Shown piece after piece: positions 34,352 to 44,136 of a stretch of DNA of 64,000 nt. Every line of letters starts with the position of its first letter. Position 1 is the stretch's first letter. The position numbers and the translations under genes are program-made. The stretch lies in NCBI GenBank assembly GCA_014529385.2, contig CM043953.1:84526342-84590341 (forward strand), given 5' to 3'. The DNA is from Adiantum capillus-veneris (lineage: Eukaryota; Streptophyta; Polypodiopsida; Polypodiales; Pteridaceae). The notes under the pieces are model-generated. The model was not told where the DNA came from. It ran no database searches and saw only the letters and a program-made list of their open reading frames with translations.

Positions 34352-34740
34352 GAGCCTCTTGCCCCTCACTTGGGCATCAAGCAAACCATCAAGCCACCAA
34401 GCGCTCAAGCAATCCCCATAATCAAGCCACTCTATCAAGCCATCACCCAACCTGCTAGCCATCTCCTTGAGGAAAACTTTCTCTCAATTTCAGCCCAACA
34501 CATCTTGAGCTTGCTACTTCGTGCCTCAAGCCTTCTATCTCCTCACTTGTAATACTCATACACTCTATGTAACCTTCTTTCATCAATAAAGACGCATTGT
34601 TGGTGGCTTGCAAACAGTGTTGGGGACTACTATACATCATTTACTTCATCAAGTTGGCTACAATACCACAAGTGTTGAGGTGTGCTTGTGTGGGTCTTTG
34701 TGTGTTGGTTGTCTCTCTTATCTCTTCCCTCCATTGTTTG

Positions 34741-34930
34741 ACCCTTTCACTTTGTGCAATATTTTAGAATTAACGTGTGTATTAGCCGTAAAATCCACCT
34801 CCAATAGAGAATTGTGTTACTTTTTGGTCCGGAAAGACTGCAAGAAATTCTTCTTTCTCCACATTCTCTTATTTTTCCACTACTAGACTACTATAATGCT
34901 TTCAATGTGCACATATTTATTCTCCTCTAG
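34741..34930 (+). pseudogene. Broken copy of small ORF D in the 5' LTR
   Basis: Matches 42428-42646 but lacks the first part of the ORF (about 55 bases deleted after CCATTGTTTGAC, removing the ATG) and carries CAATAG where the other LTR has CAACAG, a premature stop. The C-terminal half is otherwise preserved. This copy cannot make the D product. Confidence 0.8.
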
Positions 34931-34959
34931 GGGTTGAGTCTTGCTTTCTTAATATTACT

Positions 34960-35172
34960 ATGAACCAAGAAGACTTGTACACATGGCTCACTGCTATCGC
35001 TAGGCAAATTATCTACATCTTTGTAAGCACTAAGTTACAGTTTCAAAGAACCATTCGCAGTCTATTTGGAGCACAACCACTTGCTATTATAAATGCATTA
35101 GTGAACCCTTTCATCGTGCCTTTGATTAGATACGATCAAACCCTTAATGTTTTCATCTTTGTTTTGTTTTGA
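34960..35172 (+). CDS. Small conserved ORF C (70 aa) in the 5' LTR, upstream of gag
   Basis: ATG 34960, 70 codons, TGA at 35172. Aligns end to end with ORF A of element 1 (MNQ start, ARQ, TK, FQ.TIR, FG, VNPFI.P.I.Y, IFVLF end) although the surrounding DNA is unrelated. The copy in the other LTR (42676-42888) differs by two bases only by eye (one Trp/Arg and one Val/Gly change). It lies downstream of the TATA box and the poly(A) signal, thus in U5, and would be in the leader of the genomic RNA 240 bases before gag. Function unknown. Confidence 0.72.
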   Translation: MNQEDLYTWLTAIARQIIYIFVSTKLQFQRTIRSLFGAQPLAIINALVNPFIVPLIRYDQTLNVFIFVLF

Positions 35173-35341
35173 GGGTTTCACGTGTGCGTATGTGTGTGTC
35201 TGCGTGTAAGATTCCAATGGCTACACACAATGTATTTGCTACAAACCCTAAGCTTGCTTAAGTGAAAAGCTTCACAGTCTCCCCACAAACCCTCACAGCT
35301 AGAGGCCCGGCGCCTTCCTGGCAAGACCGCGAACTCTTTGA

Positions 35342-35412
35342 CACACTTTTTGGTGAGCCTGACGCGAAGTTTGTCAGGGTGAGTTAGTGGGGATCTGCAA
35401 GCTACTTCAACC
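35342..35412 (+). other. Element 2 leader after LTR, candidate primer-binding site
   Basis: TTTTTGGTGAGCCTGACGCG follows the LTR end; TGGTGAGCC (from about 35350) could pair with a tRNA ending GGCTCACCA. I cannot assign the tRNA. The strand then reads into the gag ATG at 35413. Confidence 0.4.
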
Positions 35413-36768
35413 ATGGGTGATCATCATCCCCAGCAGCAAGGTATGCCTTTTGATCCCTCTACAATGCATATGTTTCAAGCATTTGCCTTGTTTATGCAAC
35501 AACAGCATGCTACAGAAAGACAAGAAGTGTCAGCAACCAAAGCTATTCAAGCAGTGGTGCACAATATGGACCAGTTTAATGGGAAAGATGTGACAAAGTA
35601 TCTTCGTGGCTATATAAAGGAGATGGAGTTGCATCGTGTGCCAGAAGATGAGATGCTCCAAAGCTTTGATCTTGTTGTGACTCCCGAGATTAGAGAGCAC
35701 GTGAGAGGAATTAGGAATGAGCATGGAAGAAATTGGGAGGAGTTCAAGCTAGCAATGAAGGAGGAGTATTTCATGGAGGACTCTGAGAGAGTAACAAAGA
35801 GAACTTTCCTAGAGTGGGTAGCCAAGCCGAAGGAGGGGCTCTCTCCAACCGAGCTACTCAGGGAGTTTGAGCGACGATATGCTCAACTCACAAGGACAGA
35901 GAAGGCCACACTCGACTTAGAAAAGACAGAGCTCTTCTTACGAGCAACAAGAAAGGAGCTCCAGGAGCAGTTGGAGCTACTTCTTGAGGACAAAGACGCT
36001 GAGCAGGGACTGAAGACAGATTGGAACGAAGTTGAAGCTACTGTTTCATTACTTGCCAAGCGCCAAAGGAGACGGGATAAGATGGTTGTTGATAGTGCAC
36101 CATCTACCTCCGCAGCTTCTAAAAAGATGGTAAAGCCTTCTTCCTTTATGCTCCCAAAAGTTGATGACACTGTAGTAGATGAGCTTGTGAAAGGTATGAG
36201 GGATTTAAAATTAAAACTTAAAAAGCTTGAAGAGAAGGGGCAACCATTGGCACCATCTTCAAGGCAAAAACAACAACCTAAAGAAGGTTTTGTTCATAGA
36301 TGCATATGGTGTGATAGCACAGAGCATGCTAGGAGAGAATGTGACAGCTTCAGTGAAACTTTGAGAAAAGATCTTGTCTTCTTCAAGGATGGGAAGATTC
36401 ACTTAAGGGAGACAGGTTTACCCTTAAGGACTAACTTTGGGAAAGAAGGAATGCAGAGTCTGGTAGAGGATATGGGCACTACCCATGCCATCTCTGCATC
36501 TGAGCAATCTACTTATACAGTCAACATTGAACCATTGAGGAGTTTTGAAGAAAATGGTAAGTTGTGGCCAAGTGCTATGGAGCTATCAAGGAAAGAAAAG
36601 CTTACAAGAGAAGTTCTACATGAAGCAGGTGACTGTATTCGTCTAGAAACAGGATGGAATGACCCTGTGGACTCCTTGTCAGTGCATGCCTATATTGCAA
36701 GATGTCAAAACAACGAAGTGTTTGTGGAAGAAAAGCGCAGGCGAGAGAGTGGTGACGAAGGACCATAA
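35413..36768 (+). CDS. Gag of element 2
   Basis: 451 codons, open throughout, start MGDHHPQQQG with a glutamine-rich N-terminus. Capsid-like helices follow (FNGKDVTKYLRGYIKEMELH, GRNWEEFKLAMKEEY, LSPTELLREFERRYAQL), then basic and coiled segments (GMRDLKLKLKKLEEKG) and one CCHC knuckle CIWCDSTEHARREC. It packages the element RNA into particles. The end overlaps the next frame, which suggests that Gag and protease-pol were joined by frameshift or by a now-lost continuous frame. Confidence 0.88.
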   Translation: MGDHHPQQQGMPFDPSTMHMFQAFALFMQQQHATERQEVSATKAIQAVVHNMDQFNGKDVTKYLRGYIKEMELHRVPEDEMLQSFDLVVTPEIREHVRGIRNEHGRNWEEFKLAMKEEYFMEDSERVTKRTFLEWVAKPKEGLSPTELLREFERRYAQLTRTEKATLDLEKTELFLRATRKELQEQLELLLEDKDAEQGLKTDWNEVEATVSLLAKRQRRRDKMVVDSAPSTSAASKKMVKPSSFMLPKVDDTVVDELVKGMRDLKLKLKKLEEKGQPLAPSSRQKQQPKEGFVHRCIWCDSTEHARRECDSFSETLRKDLVFFKDGKIHLRETGLPLRTNFGKEGMQSLVEDMGTTHAISASEQSTYTVNIEPLRSFEENGKLWPSAMELSRKEKLTREVLHEAGDCIRLETGWNDPVDSLSVHAYIARCQNNEVFVEEKRRRESGDEGP

Positions 36769-36840
36769 AAAAGAATTACTAGAAGAAGAAACACAATACC
36801 TCCTCGAGCGCCTCCGACACAGGAAGCACCCCCACCTGAA

Positions 36841-37776
36841 GTGACTATGGAAAAAAGTACAACTGGGAGGAAAAAGGACTCATCAAAAGGTAAGCCTAAA
36901 ACTCCAACTTATAAGTTACAGTCTGATATTGAGGATGCTACAGACTTAAAGAAAGTTCTAGAAGAAAGAATTTTGAATAGCAAAATAGAGTTTACCTTGG
37001 GGGAGTTCCTTGGCATAGCCAAGCGCGAGTTTCACGAGGAGATCATTGATATCATCAAGAAAAAGAGGCAAACTCTTGTTGACACCATTCACTTGCAATT
37101 TGAAGGAGAAATCTTAAAGACACAGGTAATACAAGTGGAAGACAGAGAGCATGGTGAGGATGTCGTAGGGTGCTACCATTCTTCTGGAAGAACAAAGCAA
37201 GTACAATTTTCAAATGGAGATGAGGAGTACGAATCCATTCCAAGAAGTCACTTTTCCAGGAATCATTGGGCAAGAGCTACGACAGAGACAATGGTCAAGG
37301 TGGGTGATCTTGAAGAGCCATTTGTTGCCTTAATTGACCATGGCTCAGAAATAAACATAATGTCAAAGAGCTTCTTCAACAAGTACAAATTATCAATAGA
37401 CACAAATCATGGATGGATGGTTAAGGTAGAAAATAATTCATCAGGTGAGTTATATGCAGCTTGTCCTAGTGTGAAAGTGACTATTGAAGTTGTAAAGGAA
37501 GAGCACAATTTCTTTGTACAGGACACATCTTCTTATGATCTCATCCTTGGACAACCGTACATTAAAGGGGTTAGAATGGAAACAAAGGTAATGGATAATG
37601 GTTCTGCTTATGCTAGGATAAGAAGTAAAGATGGAAAATGTGATGTTCAATTTCTCACTGTCTGTGTGAATCATGAAAGAAATCGTGACAGTCTCCGAGA
37701 GCGCCCATTGCCCAGATTGAGAAAAGAGTTTTATGATCATCGAGAGAGAATGGGTTTTGGCCAGCTACCATTGTAG
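36841..37776 (+). CDS. Protease region of element 2
   Basis: 311 codons from MEKSTTGRKKDSS (ATG at 36847; the frame opens slightly earlier). A conserved-looking block YKLQSDIEDATDLKKVLEER ... EFTLGEFLGIAKREFHEEII precedes the retropepsin, which has VALIDHGSEINIM (D-H-G in place of D-S/T-G) and YDLILGQPYIKG as the flap-distal motif. The frame then shifts near 37757 (GFGQLPL-stop), while the coding text continues in another frame (VEWDYDGTERE). The protease would process the polyprotein. Confidence 0.82.
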   Translation: MTMEKSTTGRKKDSSKGKPKTPTYKLQSDIEDATDLKKVLEERILNSKIEFTLGEFLGIAKREFHEEIIDIIKKKRQTLVDTIHLQFEGEILKTQVIQVEDREHGEDVVGCYHSSGRTKQVQFSNGDEEYESIPRSHFSRNHWARATTETMVKVGDLEEPFVALIDHGSEINIMSKSFFNKYKLSIDTNHGWMVKVENNSSGELYAACPSVKVTIEVVKEEHNFFVQDTSSYDLILGQPYIKGVRMETKVMDNGSAYARIRSKDGKCDVQFLTVCVNHERNRDSLRERPLPRLRKEFYDHRERMGFGQLPL

Positions 37777-39944
37777 AGTGGGATTACGATGGTACAGAAA
37801 GGGAAAGGTTCTCACATAAGGAGGTTTTCTATACAGGTTTTACAGGTATAACAGAATATGGATATGTCTCTTTTCTACAATGTGAGAACTTGAGTCGAAG
37901 TTCCCGCAAACATCTACATAGTCTACAAAAGGAGTGGAAAGAGCATGGTCTGCTAGGAAACAATGAAAACATAGCATGTGTGTTTGAGGAGTTTTCTTTT
38001 GTGGACACATTAGAGGATTTGCAGTCTATAGTAGATTATCCTTCGCATGACCAAAATGAGATAGTGAAAGTGTGCTCACTTGAAATGTACAATGTGGTTG
38101 AGGCATTTCAAAAGGAACAAGAGGATAGAAAGCAAAAACATGAAGTAAAGGTGGACACCAAGTACAAGACTGTGGCAAAGAAGGTAAAACCAATGGCACT
38201 TCCTTTGCCAAAGGACTGCAAGGAAAATCTAGAACAGGCTTCTTTGCAACCTAGTCTCAGAGATCCAAAAGGGATTGGACACAGGTTTACAAAGGAGTCT
38301 CTAAAGCAATTGAAGATTGGGAATGAGGACTCCTTGACACAGGTTGAAAGGGAATTTTTTGAATTGATGCTCTCTAAACATGGAAAGGCATTTGCATTTG
38401 AGCCACATGAGATAGGATGTGTAGATCCTACCATTGTTGCTCCTATGGTGATCTTTACCATCCCTCATGTACCTTGAAACTTACGGCCAATACCAGTTTC
38501 AAAGGCTCACTTACCAAAGTTAATTGAGTTGCTAAATGAGAAGATCAAGATGGGTATTTTGGAGCCTTCATATGCTCCATACTCAAACAGGTGGTCCACA
38601 TTACCAAAGAAGAATGGAGCTTTGCGCTTCATCCAAGATATGTAGCCGGTCAACAAAGTCACAATCAAGAAAATGGGTACAGGGCCAATTGTGGATGAGT
38701 CTGCAGAAGCATTTGCGGGAAGGCCAATATATTCTATGGGAGATTTGTACTCAGGGTATGATCAATTCCAACTAGCAATGGAAAGCAGTGATCTGACTAC
38801 CATGAGGACACCTTTGGGTTTGGTGAGGATATGTACCTTACCACAGGGAGCAACCAATTCGGTTGCACATATGATGAATGGTATGAATAAGGTCTTACGT
38901 GACTTTAGTCCCCAAGTAACTATTCCCTTTCTTGATGATGTTCCTATCAAAGGATGTGAAGAAAGTAATAAAGATGAAGCTTTGGATTCCAAGGGGTGCC
39001 GCAACTTTGTGGCACAACACATAGATGATTGTGACAAGATCCTATCCATACTGGAAGAGGTGAACCTTACCCTCTCAGGACAAAAGTCTGTGTTTGGAGT
39101 GAAGGAGGTGTTGATTGTTGGGCACATGTGTGGCCCCAATGAGAGACGACCTTGTCCAGCAAAAATTGATGCAATTCAAAAGATGAAGGAGGTATGCATA
39201 TTTGTAAGTGAAGTTTGCAAATTTCTTGGTGCATGTGTGTTTTATGTTATATGGGTTCCACATTATGCACATGTAGCAGATCCTTTGTATCAATTGTTAA
39301 GGAAAAACCAAAAGTTTTATTGGGGAGACGCACCAGCAAGGTCTATAAGAAAGCTAAAGGATTTGCTACAACAAGCACCAACTTTAAGAAAGGTAAACTA
39401 TGAGTGTGGAAAGTCAGTAATAGTGATAGTGGATACGAGTCCGACAGGAATTGGATGGGCAATAGGGCAGGATGACGAAGAGGAACATAGGTATGCGGTA
39501 AGGTTTGGAGCCAAGGTTCTAATTACTCGACAAAGGAATTACCCACAGGTAAAACAGGTGTTGTGGGGCATAGTTACAGCACTAAAGTGTGAAAAGGAGT
39601 ACTTGATTGGAGCATATGTGGTTGTGGAAACAGATTTTCTGCCACTCCTTGGAATGATTACAAGCTGCTCAACACTAGACATTGCCATGCTAAGATGGAT
39701 TGCCTACATTAAGTCCTTGAATCCTGAGTTCAAGCATATTGCAGGAAAAGACAATCGGGTAAGCGGATATGCTGTGGCAAGGTATGAGGATGAGCAAGAC
39801 ATGGTAGATGATAATGAAGATGTAGGCACAAGGTTCTACTCCATTAATCATGTTGAGCATAATGATGTTGGCACACGTAGTGCACTTGAGTTGTTTTTAG
39901 AAAATGGGTATGAAGGAGATTGGTTGCTTATTGGTGTTATTTGA
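37763..39944 (+). pseudogene. RT-RNase H of element 2
   Basis: One frame with in-frame stops at about 38475 (after IPHVP) and 38643 (after IQDM). Visible: LTQVEREFFELMLSKHGKAF, MGILEPSYAPYSNRW, PKKNGALRFIQDM, MGDLYSGYDQFQLAMES, LPQGATNSVAHMM and the catalytic IPFLDDVPIKGC (Leu-Asp-Asp). RNase H shows VIVIVDTSPTGIGWAIGQ, LITRQRNYPQVKQVLWG and VVETDFLPLLGM. The FLDDV...G motif differs from the YV/FMDD of most plant Ty3/gypsy and recalls Ty3-type elements of fungi. The frame shifts near 39940 before the integrase. Confidence 0.88.
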
Positions 39945-40815
39945 GTACTTTAACAAAACAGGGTGATTGGTCTGAGCATGAGTTTAAGAGGATACGCAAA
40001 AAAGCATATGGGTACTTTCTGCAGGATGGTTACTTATGGAAACATCCAAAACAGAAGGGTGCTATACCACAAAGGGTAGTATGTAACAAACAGAGTCAAG
40101 TAAAGCTCATGCAGGAGTTTCATGAGAACCTATGGGCTGGACACCGTGGTGTGTGGGCAGCCTTTTCAAAGCTAAAGGAAAGGTATTGGTGGAAAGGTAT
40201 GTGCAAGGATGTATGTATCCCACTTTGTGGAATCATGTGTAACATGTCAAATGTATTCAAATGTGCAACATCGTGATGGGTTACATCCTACTTATCCACT
40301 AGCCATGCATTACAAATGGGTTGTGGATCTAGTCACCATGCCTTTAGGACTCTGGCAGATGAGGTACTTGGTTCTTGCAAGAGAAGACTTGACTAATCAG
40401 GTTGAAGGGCGAGCTTTAAGGACAAAGACTACAGAGACAGTATGTAAATTTCTGGATATAATGTGCTGCTATGGTTGTGTAGGAAAGATAATTGCAGATG
40501 GAGGAGAGTTGGATGCCGAGGAAGCAAGGAAATTCTTTTCCAGGATAGGAATCAAGCTTTCCCTTACCACTTCTTACAATCCGGAAGGAAAACGGAAAAA
40601 GTGAAAGAGGGCATCCACCAATCATCAAACCCTTGGCTAAAGCTTGTGAAGGGAGAATTAGTGAGTGGTCAAAACTATTGCCATATGCTTTATGGGCTGA
40701 TCACACGACACACAGCTCAGTAACTGGCTACATGCCTGCAGAATTGATGTATGGTTAAAAGTATGTAATGCCCATTGAAGAGACCATTCCCACATGGAAT
40801 GTGATACCTTGACAA
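39920..40815 (+). pseudogene. Integrase of element 2, frameshifted
   Basis: Zinc finger in two frames: FHENLWAGHRGVW (His-His) and CVTCQMYS (Cys-Cys). Core: WVVDLVTMPLG (first Asp), IIADGGELDAEEARKF (second Asp) and SYNPEG, after which a 1-base shift near 40595 moves the text to NGKSERGHPPIIKPLAKACE (Glu), KLLPYALWADHTTHSSVTGY and MPAELMYG-stop. Two further stops lie at about 40756 and 40810. The ERGHxPI and LWADxTTxSxxTGY phrases set it apart from the element 1 integrase. Confidence 0.85.
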
Positions 40816-41361
40816 GATGGGCTTAGCAAAGAAGAGCTCCTTGCCTTGCGTATAAGACAGCTAGAAAGAACGCCTGTAGATATTGAGGTTGCAAAAGAAA
40901 GATTGAAGAATGCCAGGTTGAAAAGCAAGGACTACTTTGATAGACGACACAATCTAAGAAGGAAGGAAATTAAGCAAGGAGATTGGGTTTTAGTGTATGA
41001 CAGTAGTCTTGATAACCAGCATACTGTCATGCAAAAGGTTTCAAAAAGATGGTTTGGACCGTATATAGTCAAGTACGTATATGACAATGCCACTTACACC
41101 CTGGCTGAATTGGATGGAACAAAGATAATGATACCCATTGCAGGAAAGAGAATCAAGGTATTCAAAGGAAGAGAGGATAGTCATCCGGTTGATCAAGTAA
41201 GCGAGAATGAAGGCTTGGAGTCACCCAGTGAAGATGAAGAAGAAGAAACTCCAAGAGAGTCGAACCTGCAAACATTGGCTGTGGCACATACAAGAGGATG
41301 TGCAGGTTTAGACGGGGTGGATGTCGTGCCGTGGCACGTGCATGGTGGGAACGAAAGCTAA
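40816..41361 (+). pseudogene. Integrase C-terminal domain of element 2
   Basis: Open frame with LRIRQLERTPVDIEVAKERL, YFDRRHNLRRKEIKQGDWVL, then the GPY/F module (RWFGPYIVKYVYDNATYTLA, ELDGTKIMIPIAGKRIKVF) and an acidic tail. It runs a short way into the 3' LTR. No chromodomain seen. Confidence 0.85.
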
Positions 41362-42427
41362 GCCCTAAAATATTATGGATTTTATGTGTATACCTTAAGT
41401 GTGTATAAGTATATGCATTTTCCATTTAGCATGCAAAAATCTAGTCGAAGTCTGATGTGTCACTCTTGTTGCTTGGGAATGGGCTTCAATCCCGGGCTTC
41501 TTTGTGAACCTCTTCTTCAAGCCATGATGAAATGAGTCTATAAAACATACCTCCTATCTACTAGGCATCCTAGGTGGCATATGACATGTATAGCATGGCC
41601 AAAAGTGGCCTTAGTCATAGTATACCCCATGAGGTGTCATTCTACACATAGTAGGTGCACTTTGGAGTGATTATGGACCTAGAAAAATCCCTTAGAAAAG
41701 TGGTTACGAGTTTGTTTGATCTCATCCATGATGTATGCCAAGCTCTCTCTCAATTTTTATGAAGCTACTTTATGCACATGTTCCCACCATAGCTCAACAA
41801 CTCTTGACATGTGGCGGCAAGGAGAAGATATTTGGAGAAAGATCTAGAAGAACCTCTAGATATTTCTTGAACAGAAAGATCTAGAAACTTTGAACATAAT
41901 TTCGAGATATTTTGAAAAGAGAGACACTTGTCACACAAATCCCTTGGATATTTCTAAGCAAATATCTTCTTCAAGAGGCAACTTCACCTATAAATAGAGC
42001 CTCTTGCCCCTCACTTGGGCATCAAGCAAACCATCAAGCAATCAAGCGCTCAAGCAATCCCCATAATCAAGCCACTCTATCAAGCCATCACCCAACCTCC
42101 TATCCATCTCCTTGAGGAACACTTTCTCTCAATTTCAGCCCAACACATCTTGAGCTTGCTACTTAGTGCCTCAAGCCTTCTATCTCCTCACTTGTAATAC
42201 TCATACACTCTATGTAACCTTCTTTCATCAATAAAGACACATTGTTGGTGGCTTGCAAATGGTGTTGGGGACTACTACACATCATCTACTTCATCAAGTT
42301 GGCTACAATACCACAAGTGTTGAGGTGTGCTTCACTTCTTTGGATTAAGCTTGTTTGGGTCTTTGTGTGTTGGTTGTCTCTCTTATCTCTTCCCTCCATT
42401 GTTTGACTGCTTTCTGAGCTTTCTTAG

Positions 42428-42646
42428 ATGAATAACCCCAATGGTGTAACTTTTCAACTCTTTCACTTTGTGCAATATATTAGAATTAACGTTTGTATTA
42501 GTTGTAAAATCCACTTCCAACAGAGAATTGTGTTACTCTTTGGTCCGGAAAGACTGCAAGAAATTCTTCTTTCTCCACGTTCTCTTATTTTTCCACTACT
42601 AGACTACTATAATGCTTTCAATGTGCACATATTTATTCTCCTCTAG
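42428..42646 (+). CDS. Small conserved ORF D (72 aa) in the 3' LTR
   Basis: ATG 42428 (MNNPNGVTFQLFHF), 72 codons, TAG at 42644-42646, ending HIFILL. Closest match is ORF B of element 1: MNN start, FHF, RIN.C, QQRIV, FG.ERL.EIL.SP, Y, VH.FIL, with a 2-residue length difference near the start. It is 29 bases upstream of ORF C', so the B-then-A order of element 1 is repeated as D-then-C. The 5' LTR copy is broken. Function unknown. Confidence 0.72.
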   Translation: MNNPNGVTFQLFHFVQYIRINVCISCKIHFQQRIVLLFGPERLQEILLSPRSLIFPLLDYYNAFNVHIFILL

Positions 42647-42675
42647 GGGTTGAGTCTTGCTTTCTTAATATTACT

Positions 42676-42888
42676 ATGAACCAAGAAGACTTGTACACAC
42701 GGCTCACTGCTATCGCTAGGCAAATTATCTACATCTTTGTAAGCACTAAGTTACAGTTTCAAAGAACCATTCGCAGTCTATTTGGAGCACAACCACTTGC
42801 TATTATAAATGCATTAGTGAACCCTTTCATCGTGCCTTTGATTAGATACGATCAAACCCTTAATGTTTTCATCTTTGGTTTGTTTTGA
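42676..42888 (+). CDS. Small conserved ORF C' (70 aa) in the 3' LTR
   Basis: LTR duplicate of 34960-35172, intact, with two substitutions. As it lies after the poly(A) signal of the 3' LTR, it would not be on the genomic RNA of this copy; the copy in the 5' LTR would. Confidence 0.72.
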   Translation: MNQEDLYTRLTAIARQIIYIFVSTKLQFQRTIRSLFGAQPLAIINALVNPFIVPLIRYDQTLNVFIFGLF

Positions 42889-43059
42889 GGGTTTCACGTG
42901 TGCGTATGTGTGTGTCTGCGTGTAAGATTCCAATGGCTACACACAATGTATTTGCTACAAACCCTAAGCTTGCTTAAGTGAAAAGCTTCACAGTCTCCCC
43001 ACAAACCCTCACAGCTAGAGGCCCGGCGCCTTCCTGGCAAGACCGCGAACTCTTTGACG

Positions 43060-43462
43060 ACATAAAACCTATATCCTACCTAACTTAATGTAACCTAACT
43101 TATTATATCTATCTAACCTATAACCTAACCTAACCGAAGTCCGTTTGCGCTTTTAAAAGTACACGAGTCATCTTCGAAGTCTGATTGCATTTTTTCTACT
43201 ATTAATTTGACGCTAGCTCTAAATTAGCCTATAATCGTTATGCCTAACCTATAATCTAACCTAACATAAAACCTATACCTAGCTTAACTTAATGTAACCT
43301 AACTTATAACATCTGCCTAACCTAACCGAAGTCCGTTTGCATTTTTAGAAGTACACGAGTCATATTCGAAGTCCGTTTGTATTTTTTTTACTATTATGCC
43401 GTCGATAGCTCTAAACTAACCTATAATCTCACCTAACATATAACCTAAACCTAACCTAACAT
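43060..43462. repeat. CCTAA-rich tandem array, right part
   Basis: Two units with the phrase AGTACACGAGTCATCTTCGA, CTACTATTA and AGCTCTAAA, separated by CCTAACCTATAA text, about 195 bp per unit. Continues the array of 33457-33680. Confidence 0.85.
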
Positions 43463-44136
43463 AAAAACAGCACAATGGTGAGGCGTTTAGCAAAACGACA
43501 AGCCATACAGCTTTCCCACAATGCATATACGATGTGGGCAAGCTCTATGGCTTGCCAATTTGGCAAACGGCTCACCATTGTGTTGTTTTTAGAGTTGCGA
43601 AGCGATTTTATGGCCTGAAACCCGCTCGCAGACATATAGACAACACAATGGAGAGCCGTTGGCAATATGGCAAGCCATAGAGCTTGCCCACAATGCATAA
43701 GCTTTGTGGGCAAGCTTTATGGCTTGCCGTATTGCCAAACGGATCGCCATTGTGTTGTTTTTAGGGGCACGAGGTAATTTTAGTGCTTGAAAATCGCTCG
43801 CAAACATATAGACAATACCATGGCAAGATGTTTGGCAATACGGAAATCCATAAATCTTGTCCACAATACATATGCATTGTAAGCAAGATATACGGCCTGC
43901 CATATTGTCAAACGGCTCGCCATGGTGCTATTTTAGGACTTGAAAACCGCTCACGGACATTTAAACAACACAATGGCGATCCGTTGGCAATACAGAAATC
44001 CATAGAGCTTGCCCACAATGCATATGTGTTGTGGGTAAGCTTTATGGCTTGCCGTATTGACGAACGGATTGCCATTGTGTTGTTTTTAATATGCGCTGTG
44101 GGTAAGCTCTATGGCTTGCCGTATTGTCAAACGTAG
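43463..44136. repeat. Array of four long hairpins plus a half copy
   Basis: Each unit is a long imperfect palindrome of about 120-128 bases: CACAATGG..., GCAAGCCATA, AGCTTGCCCACAA on one arm, then TTGTGGGCAAGCT, TATGGCTTGC, CCATTGTG on the other, around TGCATATG-like centres. Units: 43463-43590, 43641-43758, 43811-43931, 43964-44083, and one arm only at about 44090-44136. Spacers of 33-52 bases share CGCTCGCAGACATATAGA-like text. The units diverge from each other but keep arm complementarity in large part. Confidence 0.88.

Larger units (their letters stand above)
33681..35341 (+). repeat. 5' LTR of element 2
   Basis: Secure from TGGCACGTGC (33691) to CTCTTTGAC (35340); the first ten bases are less certain. 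TATA box TATAAATA at 34344-34351 and AATAAA at 34585-34590 place the R region near 34375-34610. Everything from there to 35341, including ORF C, is U5. It differs from the 3' LTR by several percent in the outer part, but the last 480 bases are almost identical. Confidence 0.85.
33681..43059 (+). mobile_element. Ty3/gypsy-type LTR retrotransposon (element 2) with FLDDV reverse transcriptase
   Basis: A direct repeat of about 1.65-1.75 kb (33681-35341 and 41318-43059) brackets gag, protease, RT-RNase H and integrase on the plus strand. The flanks are parts of the same CCTAA-rich array, so the element sits inside it. The target duplication is not clean: ACG occurs at both junctions, but the ends are degraded. 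The pol has several stops and frameshifts. Its RT (IPFLDDVPIKGC) and its integrase differ from those of element 1, indicating a separate Ty3 lineage. Confidence 0.9.
41318..43059 (+). repeat. 3' LTR of element 2
   Basis: Begins after the purine-rich GACGGGG (41311-41317). TATAAATA at 41989-41996, AATAAA at 42230-42235. It carries both small ORFs D and C'. The match to the left LTR stops at 43059 exactly where the CCTAA-rich array text resumes (ACATAAAACC). Confidence 0.85.

Noticed and set aside
43463-44136. Regular hairpin array as a CRISPR-like array
   Set aside because: Plant nuclear context, no cas genes, units are palindromes with similar, not unique, spacers.
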